Origin: Eubacteriales Family XIII. Incertae Sedis bacterium
GTDB taxonomy: Bacteria; Bacillota; Clostridia; Peptostreptococcales; Anaerovoracaceae
DNA length: 13,479 nucleotides
Assembly (NCBI GenBank): GCA_031263335.1
Contig: JAISGB010000053.1
Coordinates: forward strand, 1-13,479
Direction: 5' to 3'
Each line of letters starts with the position of its first letter. Position 1 is the first letter of the stretch. Positions 1 through 7,103 of this stretch are shown piece by piece. The notes under the pieces are model-generated. The model was not told the origin of the DNA. It worked only from the letters and a program-made list of their open reading frames with translations, and searched no databases. A program made the translations under genes and the position numbers.

Positions 1-114
1 GTTCGGGTTCCAATGCCTGTTTTGGCTCCCCGGAGCGTACACAGACGTACGTGAGGAAGACAAAACAGGCATTGGGTTCCGGAATACGCAAAAATAGCGT
101 GACCGTTGAGTAGT
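1..114 (+). repeat. Structured intergenic repeat, copy A (left end outside window)
   Basis: Short blocks match copy B at 5997-6215: GGGTTCCAA, TTGGCTCCC, GCGTACACAGA, GTACGTGAGGA, GGAATACGCAA and AATAGCGTGAC, ending in GACCGTTGAGTAGT at 101-114, one arm of the inverted repeat of copy B with two changes. Base 1 corresponds to about base 6039 of copy B, so the left arm lies outside the window. Bases 10-24 and 61-75 form a perfect 15 bp inverted repeat (CCAATGCCTGTTTTG and its complement), extended outward by 2-7 with 78-83. Inside the loop, GCTC/GAGC (25-28 with 33-36) and GTAC/GTAC (37-40 with 47-50) can form two further hairpins, giving a branched fold. The copy ends 12 bases before the -35 box of the FIST gene. 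I do not recognise a named family. It could be a non-autonomous mobile element or a structured RNA element. Confidence 0.75.
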
Positions 115-126
115 TACCATGTATGA

Positions 127-155
127 TTGACACGGTTTTTTCGCAAGTATAGAAT
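127..155 (+). promoter_or_regulatory. Sigma-A-type promoter of the FIST/kinase unit
   Basis: TTGACA at 127-132, a 17-base spacer, then TAGAAT at 150-155. This is a perfect -35 box and a near-consensus -10 box at ideal spacing, so transcription should begin near 162. The TTG at 127 opens a longer reading frame in phase with the FIST gene, but it is the -35 box and lies upstream of the predicted transcript, so it should not be used as the start codon. Confidence 0.75.
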
Positions 156-165
156 AGAAGGCAAC

Positions 166-196
166 AGGAGGTGCGAATCTCCGAGCGCGGGGATTC
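166..196 (+). promoter_or_regulatory. Ribosome site followed by hairpin in FIST leader
   Basis: AGGAGGTG at 166-173 is a strong Shine-Dalgarno sequence, but the nearest in-frame ATG is 34 bases further on, at 208. Between them GAATCTCC (175-182) and GGGGATTC (189-196) can pair over eight bases with one G-U, around the loop GAGCGC. Folding would bring the ribosome site to about 14 unpaired bases from ATG 208. The pairing is visible in the sequence; a role in translation control is inference. Confidence 0.4.
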
Positions 197-207
197 CGAT
201 AAGAGCC

Positions 208-1374
208 ATGATGAAAATGTTGAACGCCTTTACGACCGAGATCGATGAACCGGAAGCGGCTGTGGACGAGATACTCGCTCAACTGGATCTTAAGCACAGC
301 CTTTTGAAGAACAGCGTGGCCATCATTTCTTGCTATTATGAATTCTTGGAAACGGGCGTGGTGGAGGAGCTCTGCGAACGGTTGCCCTTCGACGCGGTCG
401 GCTGTACGGTCATCGGCAGCGCCGTCAATGCGGCCGCGGGCATGGAGCAACTCAGCATCGCCGTACTCACGAGCGACGCGCATGAATTTTCTACGGCTGT
501 TTCCGATGAGATTTCCGAGTTTCGCGTCGACGAACCCATCGCGGATGTGTACCGGGCGGCGCGGGACAGACTGTCCGGCGAGCCTTCCGGCATATTCGCC
601 TTCGGCCCCATCATGACCGACGTGAGCGGAGACTACATACTCAAGACATTGAACGACGTAAGCGGCGGCGACATTCCCATATTCGGAACCCTTTCGAACG
701 ACACGGCGCTCACCTATGAAAACGCGCGCACATTCCGCAACGGGGAGATCCATCCCCGCAAGCTCGCGCTCATCCTCATCAGCGGAGACTTCAATCCCGA
801 GTTTTTCGTCACCGCCGTATCGGACAGGAACATTCAACAGCAGTCGGCCATCGTAACCGAGTCCGAAGGTTACAGGTTGAAGCGCGTCAACGACATGCCG
901 TTGCTCGATTATCTGATGAGCATCGGCGTGGATACGCACGGCCTCGCCGCCGTCACCACCCTCCCGTTCTTGGTCGATTACAAGGACGGCACGAAGCCGG
1001 TGGCGTGCAGCATGTACGCGATCACGGAGGAGGGCGCGTTCTGCGGCGTCGCGATACCCGAAGGCGCATCCCTCACCTTTGCGGAGGTGGATTACAACAG
1101 CGTGTTGGATACGGCGGAGAACGCCGCCCGCAACGCGCTGACGTACGCCGAGGAACACGGCGCATCCTTCATGATCGCCGTCACCTGCTTCTCGCGATGC
1201 TTGGTCATCATGCCCGCAGCCGAGGACGAGATGGAGAAAACGAGGGAGATCATCGGCAATGACATACCGCTCCTCTTCATCTACAGCGGCGGGGAGATCT
1301 GCCCCGTATACAACGCCCAAGGCGATCGGTTCAACCGCTTCCACAACCTAACCTATACCGTAGCCGTATTTTGA
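208..1374 (+). CDS. FIST-domain sensory protein (FIST_N plus FIST_C)
   Basis: Predicted soluble protein of 388 residues. FIST domains are proposed small-ligand sensors found in bacterial signal transduction; the ligand is not known for most members. The N-terminal half has the FIST_N layout, including the early AIISCYYEF strand and the later GIFAFGP and IPIFGTLSND stretches. The C-terminal half ends in the FIST_C signature GGEICPVYNAQG followed by NRFHNLTYT. There is no signal peptide or membrane segment, so it should act in the cytoplasm. The start is placed at ATG 208 (ATG 211 is equally possible) because the longer frame from TTG 127 begins in the -35 box. The stop lies 16 bases before the kinase gene and the two should be co-transcribed from the promoter at 127-155. 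The likely role is to sense a ligand and modulate the kinase; this comes from context only. Family assignment is fairly sure. Confidence 0.85.
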   Translation: MMKMLNAFTTEIDEPEAAVDEILAQLDLKHSLLKNSVAIISCYYEFLETGVVEELCERLPFDAVGCTVIGSAVNAAAGMEQLSIAVLTSDAHEFSTAVSDEISEFRVDEPIADVYRAARDRLSGEPSGIFAFGPIMTDVSGDYILKTLNDVSGGDIPIFGTLSNDTALTYENARTFRNGEIHPRKLALILISGDFNPEFFVTAVSDRNIQQQSAIVTESEGYRLKRVNDMPLLDYLMSIGVDTHGLAAVTTLPFLVDYKDGTKPVACSMYAITEEGAFCGVAIPEGASLTFAEVDYNSVLDTAENAARNALTYAEEHGASFMIAVTCFSRCLVIMPAAEDEMEKTREIIGNDIPLLFIYSGGEICPVYNAQGDRFNRFHNLTYTVAVF

Positions 1375-1390
1375 GCGCTTCGGAGCTGTC

Positions 1391-3145
<1,755 letters not shown>

Positions 3146-3175
3146 CATCCGGCGATATTGCGGACACGCAGACAA

Positions 3176-3222
3176 CCGGAAGGCTATCCCTTGACATCCC
3201 TTGACGCTTCCGGGCGTTTTTG
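3176..3222 (+). terminator. Rho-independent terminator after the kinase gene
   Basis: CCGGAAG (3176-3182) pairs with CTTCCGG (3207-3213), followed by GCG and five T (3217-3221). The loop is long (24 bases) and contains a perfect tandem copy of ATCCCTTGAC (3186-3195 and 3196-3205). A smaller alternative hairpin, CGC/GCG at 3205-3216, abuts the same T run. It separates the signalling unit from the rho promoter. Confidence 0.6.
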
Positions 3223-3233
3223 TAAGAAAAGTG

Positions 3234-3263
3234 TTGCATTCTTGGGCTTATTGTGGTTATAAT
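3234..3263 (+). promoter_or_regulatory. Promoter of rho
   Basis: TTGCAT at 3234-3239, an 18-base spacer, then a perfect TATAAT at 3258-3263. The predicted start of transcription is near 3270, leaving an untranslated leader of about 120 bases before the rho ATG at 3389. Confidence 0.7.
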
Positions 3264-3270
3264 GGGGATG

Positions 3271-3300
3271 TTGAAAAGCAACGCCCTTTTGTTGCGTCAA
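3271..3300 (+). promoter_or_regulatory. 5'-end hairpin in the rho leader
   Basis: TTGA (3271-3274) pairs with TCAA (3297-3300), and GCAAC (3278-3282) pairs with GTTGC (3291-3295) around the loop GCCCTTTT. It would lie at the very 5' end of the rho transcript. No T run follows, so it is not a terminator as it stands. A role in mRNA stability or autoregulation is inference. Confidence 0.4.
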
Positions 3301-3359
3301 AACAATGTTACCCCATAGTATTATAAACATCCGAATGAAAAGCAGAAAGGCGGATTTCG

Positions 3360-3386
3360 ATGTGGTTCGAAATTCGGGTAAGGTAG
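3360..3386 (+). CDS. Possible 8-codon leader peptide upstream of rho
   Basis: ATG at 3360 encodes MWFEIRVR and stops at TAG 3384-3386, two bases before the rho ATG at 3389, in a different frame. It is preceded by AGAAAGG (3344-3350) at a workable spacing of nine bases. The rho ribosome site (AAGG, 3380-3383) lies inside its last codons, so ribosomes finishing this peptide would be placed at the rho start. E. coli rho is also preceded by a leader peptide and regulates itself by attenuation. The peptide is too short for its composition to prove anything, and it may be chance. Confidence 0.3.
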   Translation: MWFEIRVR

Positions 3387-3388
3387 GG

Positions 3389-4927
3389 ATGGAAGAAGCA
3401 ATATTGAGATCAAAGAAGGTTTCCGAATTGAGGGAAATCGCGAAGGCATTCGGCGTCGAGGGCGTCGAAAAGATGAAAAAAGCGCTGATTCTGGAGATAC
3501 TCATCAACGGCCCGGGAGAATCGGAGGAGAGCGCCTCCGCCGAAACGGAGGTACCCTTTGCGGGAACGCCCTTGGTGGGGATGCCCACCGCGGACACGGC
3601 GTCGAAGCCCAAACGTCCCGCGGCGACGAAGCGTCCGACGGCGACAAAGCGGAACGAACCCCCGAAAGCGGATGAGGCGCCGAAGCCGCGCGAGGCCGCA
3701 AGCCGAGACGAGACCGCGCCGACGGAACCGGAAGAAAAGGACGGGAGCAAAACCGCAGTCGCAACGCCCCCCGTCACGGCGGAGGAAGAGGAACGAAACA
3801 AGAACCGATACGAGGTCGAGGGCATTCTGGAATTGGCGGACAGCGGATTCGGCTTCCTGAGATTTGACAATTATCTGTCCAGCAGCGAAGACGTCTACGT
3901 CGCGCCGGCGCAGATTCGAAGGTTCAACCTCAAGACGGGGGACAAGATCAAGGGTGTGGCGAGAAAGGCCAATGAAGGGGAGAAGTTCGGCGCCCTGCTC
4001 TACGTGTTCAACGTGAACGGCGAGGATCTCAAGATGGCCATCCATCGGCCGGAATTTGAAAGCCTGACCCCCATCTTCCCCAACGAACGCATCAATCTGG
4101 AAGACGTCCCCAAAAATCTATCCATGCGCCTCATCAATATCGTGGCGCCCATCGGAAAAGGACAGCGGGGACTCATCGTCGCCCCACCCAAGGCGGGCAA
4201 GACCATTCTTCTGAAAACCATCGCGAACACCATCGAAAAAACCCACCCCGAATGTGAAATGATCGTCCTGCTCGTCGACGAACGCCCTGAGGAAGTCACG
4301 GATATGCAGCGTTCCATCAAGGGCGAGGTGATCTACTCCACCTTCGACGAACTGCCGCAAAACCATGTAAAGGTAGCGGAGATGGTCCTCGCGCGGGCGC
4401 AACGCCTCGTGGAGTACGGCAAGGACGTGGTCATCCTGCTCGACAGCATCACGCGGCTCGCGCGGGCGTACAACCTCGTGGTACCCGCCTCCGGCAGAAC
4501 CCTGTCCGGCGGCCTCGACCCCGGCGCCCTGCACAAGCCCAAGAAATTCTTCGGCGCCGCGCGAAACATGGAGGAAGGCGGCAGCATCACCATCTTGGCG
4601 ACGGCGCTCGTGGAAACGGGCAGCCGCATGGACGACGTCATCTTCGAGGAATTCAAAGGCACGGGCAACATGGAACTCCATTTGGATCGGAAGCTCTCGG
4701 AGAAGCGGATATTCCCCGCCATCAATCTGAACAAATCCGGGACCAGAAGGGAAGACCTGCTCATGGACAAGGAGGAATTGGAGGCCATCTGGCTCATGCG
4801 GCGGGCGATGTCCAACCTCGGCACGCAGGAAGTCACGGAGATGATCATCGATCATCTGGCGCACACGAGAAGCAACGCAGACTTTATAAAGATCATCCGA
4901 AAGATATTCGAAGGCGAAAGAGGATAG
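3389..4927 (+). CDS. rho: Transcription termination factor Rho
   Basis: Hexameric RNA-dependent ATPase and helicase that terminates transcription, 512 residues from ATG 3389. Residues 1-40 form the Rho N-terminal helical domain. Residues about 43-137 are a low-complexity insert rich in Lys, Pro, Ala, Glu and Thr. The cold-shock-like RNA-binding domain runs about 141-210 and contains DSGFGFLRF. The ATPase core has the Walker A PPKAGKT (266-272), [10 protein letters not shown] (298-307), the Walker B region [16 protein letters not shown] (347-362), and the C-terminal [20 protein letters not shown] region. The insert makes it longer than E. coli Rho (419 residues). An in-frame ATG at 3335 and one at 3305 lack a ribosome site; AAGG lies five bases before ATG 3389, and family similarity starts at [10 protein letters not shown]. 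The yqhQ ATG begins on the base after the rho stop. The rpmE gene often found next to rho in Firmicutes is absent. Confidence 0.97.
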   Translation: MEEAILRSKKVSELREIAKAFGVEGVEKMKKALILEILINGPGESEESASAETEVPFAGTPLVGMPTADTASKPKRPAATKRPTATKRNEPPKADEAPKPREAASRDETAPTEPEEKDGSKTAVATPPVTAEEEERNKNRYEVEGILELADSGFGFLRFDNYLSSSEDVYVAPAQIRRFNLKTGDKIKGVARKANEGEKFGALLYVFNVNGEDLKMAIHRPEFESLTPIFPNERINLEDVPKNLSMRLINIVAPIGKGQRGLIVAPPKAGKTILLKTIANTIEKTHPECEMIVLLVDERPEEVTDMQRSIKGEVIYSTFDELPQNHVKVAEMVLARAQRLVEYGKDVVILLDSITRLARAYNLVVPASGRTLSGGLDPGALHKPKKFFGAARNMEEGGSITILATALVETGSRMDDVIFEEFKGTGNMELHLDRKLSEKRIFPAINLNKSGTRREDLLMDKEELEAIWLMRRAMSNLGTQEVTEMIIDHLAHTRSNADFIKIIRKIFEGERG

Positions 4928-6001
4928 ATGGACTTCAACAAAATCTTCATCAAGGACGCCCGGCCGACGAAGATCGGCGGCCAAGCCGTCATGGAAGGCA
5001 TTATGATGAAGGGAGAGGAGCGTACCGCGGTCGTGGTGCGGCTCCCCGATTCTTCTCTGTACATGAAAACGGAAAAACTCAAGGCGCGCGGAAAGTGGTA
5101 TAAAGTTCCCATCATCCGTGGCGTCCTGATCTTCATCGACTCATTGCTCACGGGGGTGAGAACCCTCATGCTCTCGGCGGAGCTCTTGGAAAGCCATGAT
5201 GAAGAAGGCGCGGAGGACGCGGAACCCGTCGAGAACGATCGGTTCACGAATTGGCTCATCAAGCACTTCGGGGAAAAGGCGCCGTTGAATCTCGCCCTCA
5301 TCACATCCGTGGCGCTCGCCATCGTCTTTACCGTAGGGATATTCATCATCGCGCCCACTTGGATTGTAAACATCCTCGACGGCGTGATCGCGAACGACGT
5401 CGCGCTGAACCTGACGGAGGGCGTGTTTCGCATCCTGCTCTTCGTCCTCTATATCTTCCTGATCTCCAAGATGAAGGACATCCGGACGGTCTTTCAATTC
5501 CACGGCGCGGAACACGAATGTATCCACTGCTTTGAGGGCGGCCTCGAACTGACGCCGGACAACTGCGACCAATTCGAAACCCTCCATCCGCGATGCGGCA
5601 CCAGCTTCCTCATGTTCGTCATGGTCATCGCGCTCCTGCTCTTTTCGCTCTTGGGTTGGCCGAGCCTGCTCATCCGCATCCTGTCGCGGCTGATCCTGAT
5701 CCCCGTCATCGCCGGCCTTTCCTATGAACTGCTCCGATGGGCGGGCAGCAGCTCATCCCCCGTGGTAAAGATACTGAGTGTCCCGGGCCTGCTGTTGCAG
5801 AAGCTGACCACGCGCAAGCCCGACAAGCGTCAACTCGAAGTCGCGATCGCGGCCATGAAGGCGGTGCTCGTCCCGGCGGAAACGCCCGTATACGAAGGCG
5901 TCTGCGATCTGAACGGCGAACCCGTCCCGGAACCGGAACCCGGCCCCGAACCCACGGAAACGACAACGGATGACGAACCCGATCCGGAATTAAAAATTTA
6001 A
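4928..6001 (+). CDS. yqhQ: DUF1385 family membrane protein, YqhQ-like
   Basis: Predicted 357-residue multi-pass membrane protein of the DUF1385/YqhQ family, annotated in databases as a possible metal-dependent enzyme; the reaction is unknown. The N-terminus carries the family signature IGGQAVMEGIMMKG (16-29). Hydrophobic segments lie at about 119-149, 166-181, 225-243 and 249-270. Between the second and third is the conserved FHGAEHECIHCFE (191-203), whose His, Glu and Cys could bind metal, and a further Cys-rich stretch to HPRCGTSF. The C-terminal tail from about 331 is a Pro/Glu/Thr-rich extension outside the family core. ATG follows the rho stop with no gap (TAG ATG), with AGAGGA just upstream, so the genes are translationally coupled. 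The last bases of the gene, including the stop, lie inside the sequence shared by repeat copies B and C. Confidence 0.9.
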   Translation: MDFNKIFIKDARPTKIGGQAVMEGIMMKGEERTAVVVRLPDSSLYMKTEKLKARGKWYKVPIIRGVLIFIDSLLTGVRTLMLSAELLESHDEEGAEDAEPVENDRFTNWLIKHFGEKAPLNLALITSVALAIVFTVGIFIIAPTWIVNILDGVIANDVALNLTEGVFRILLFVLYIFLISKMKDIRTVFQFHGAEHECIHCFEGGLELTPDNCDQFETLHPRCGTSFLMFVMVIALLLFSLLGWPSLLIRILSRLILIPVIAGLSYELLRWAGSSSSPVVKILSVPGLLLQKLTTRKPDKRQLEVAIAAMKAVLVPAETPVYEGVCDLNGEPVPEPEPGPEPTETTTDDEPDPELKI

Positions 6002-6070
6002 ATCAAAACTATTCAACAGTCGCGATAGTTTTGATGGAGTCCGGGTTCCAAGAGCGGATTTGGCTCCCAG

Positions 6071-6104
6071 CACTTGGGATGAGACTTGGCTACGCCTCGC
6101 AGTT
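6071..6104 (+). repeat. Inserted module 1 within copy B
   Basis: A 34-base block starting CACTTGGGATGAGACT and ending CGCAGTT, placed between the conserved TTGGCTCCC and GCGTACACAGA blocks. It is absent from copy A at the equivalent point (about 31-35) and resembles the block at 6162-6193. Confidence 0.65.
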
Positions 6105-6161
6105 GCGTACACAGATGTACGTGAGGAGGTCAAATTCGGTCTTGGGTCCCGGAATACGCAA

Positions 6162-6193
6162 CACTTAGAATGAGACTCACTTCGTTCGCAGTT
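6162..6193 (+). repeat. Inserted module 2 within copy B
   Basis: A 32-base block starting CACTTAGAATGAGACT and ending CGCAGTT. It matches module 1 over its first 16 bases with two changes and over its last seven exactly. It sits between the conserved ACGCAA and AATAGCGT, where copy A has only a few A residues. TTGGGT (6142-6147) and TAGAAT (6166-6171, in this module), 18 bases apart, form a weak candidate promoter reading toward prmC. Confidence 0.6.
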
Positions 6194-6233
6194 AATAGCG
6201 TGACTGTTGAATAGTCTCTTTGCGAGGAGCATT

Positions 6234-7103
6234 ATGGGTTTACAGATTAAGGAGATCTTGTCCGTCGCCGAAAACATCCTGCGGGAATCGGGCGACGAGG
6301 ACTATAAGCGGGACGCGGAGATACTCCTGTGCCACAAGACGCACTATGACACGAAGAAGATATTCATGAACTGGTCGCGGGAGATCGACGACGTCTATTG
6401 CGAGGGGTTTTTTGAACTCGTGCAGAAGCGGGCCGGCGGTACGCCCACGCAATACCTCACGAACACGCAGGAATTCATGGGCTATCCCTTTTTCGTCGAC
6501 GAGCGGACGCTCATCCCGAGGCAGGATACGGAGACATTGGCCGAAACGATCCTCGAATACCTGAAAACGAACAAGGCTGCCCGGCGTGTATTGGACCTCT
6601 GCACGGGCAGCGGCGTCATCGCGATCAGCTTGGCAAAAAAAAATCCGACGTTGAAGATCACGGCCTCCGATACGGATCCCTCGGCGCTCAAGGTCGCCGA
6701 GATCAACGCGTCCAAGCTCGGCGTTTCCAATCGCATCAAGTTCGTAAAGAGCGATGTCTACGCCGCGTTCAAGACCGGCTTCGGGGGCGCGTCCTTCGAC
6801 ATCATCACGGCCAACCCGCCCTACATCCGCAGCGACGTCCTCATGACCCTGCAACGGGAGATCATCGAACACGAGCCGCTTCAAGCCTTGGACGGCGGCG
6901 CGGACGGCTTGGATTTTTACAGGACGATCGTCGGCGGCGCCGCCGCGCGTCTGCGGAAAAACGGCGCGCTGTTCTTGGAGATCGGCTACGATCAGGCGGA
7001 CGCGGTACGGGCGATCATCGATGAAACGGAACGGTTCGGCGAGGCCGTCTGCAGGAAGGATTTGGCGGGGAACGATCGCGTCCTATCCGCCTCATTAAAA
7101 TAA
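6234..7103 (+). CDS. prmC: Peptide chain release factor N5-glutamine methyltransferase PrmC
   Basis: S-adenosylmethionine-dependent enzyme that methylates the GGQ glutamine of release factors RF1/RF2; 289 residues. The N-terminal helical substrate domain covers about 1-95 and includes GGTPTQYLTNTQEFMG (68-83) and LIPRQDTETL (93-102). The methyltransferase fold has motif I VLDLCTGSGVIAISLA (119-134), the acidic end of strand 2 at ASDTD (144-148), and the catalytic NPPY (194-197), which binds the target glutamine. The start is ATG 6234 with GAGGAG at 6224-6229. An in-frame TTG at 6207 lies in the inverted arm of repeat copy B and has no ribosome site. Transcription could come from rho/yqhQ through the repeat or from within it. 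The 3' end overlaps the convergent capA-like gene by nine bases. prfA, its usual neighbour and substrate gene, is not here. Confidence 0.95.
   Translation: MGLQIKEILSVAENILRESGDEDYKRDAEILLCHKTHYDTKKIFMNWSREIDDVYCEGFFELVQKRAGGTPTQYLTNTQEFMGYPFFVDERTLIPRQDTETLAETILEYLKTNKAARRVLDLCTGSGVIAISLAKKNPTLKITASDTDPSALKVAEINASKLGVSNRIKFVKSDVYAAFKTGFGGASFDIITANPPYIRSDVLMTLQREIIEHEPLQALDGGADGLDFYRTIVGGAAARLRKNGALFLEIGYDQADAVRAIIDETERFGEAVCRKDLAGNDRVLSASLK

Larger units (their letters stand above)
5997..6215 (+). repeat. Structured intergenic repeat, copy B (full-length form)
   Basis: The most complete copy, filling the gap between yqhQ and prmC. ACTATTCAACAGTC (6008-6021) and GACTGTTGAATAGT (6202-6215) are a perfect 14-base inverted repeat. 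The left end also forms its own hairpin: ATCAAAACTAT (6002-6012) and ATAGTTTTGAT (6025-6035) are perfect complements. TTTAAATCAAAAC (5997-6009) is shared with copy C, so the element may start before the 14-base arm. The central stem pairs CCAAGAGCGGATTTG (6048-6062) with CAAATTCGGTCTTGG (6131-6145), with one mismatch and one G-U. Inner hairpins are TCCCA/TGGGA (6065-6069 with 6075-6079), GGC/GCC (6088-6090 with 6094-6096) and GTAC/GTAC (6107-6110 with 6117-6120). No clear target duplication flanks it. It encodes no protein that I can support. Confidence 0.8.

Noticed and set aside
1..114. A CRISPR array or tRNA-like gene, suggested by short palindromes and the cloverleaf-like fold of copy A.
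   Set aside because: There is no regular repeat-spacer pattern, no anticodon arm or acceptor stem of tRNA size, and no cas gene.
6207..6233. TTG 6207 as start of prmC, adding nine residues.
   Set aside because: It lies inside the inverted arm of the repeat, without a ribosome site; GAGGAG supports ATG 6234.
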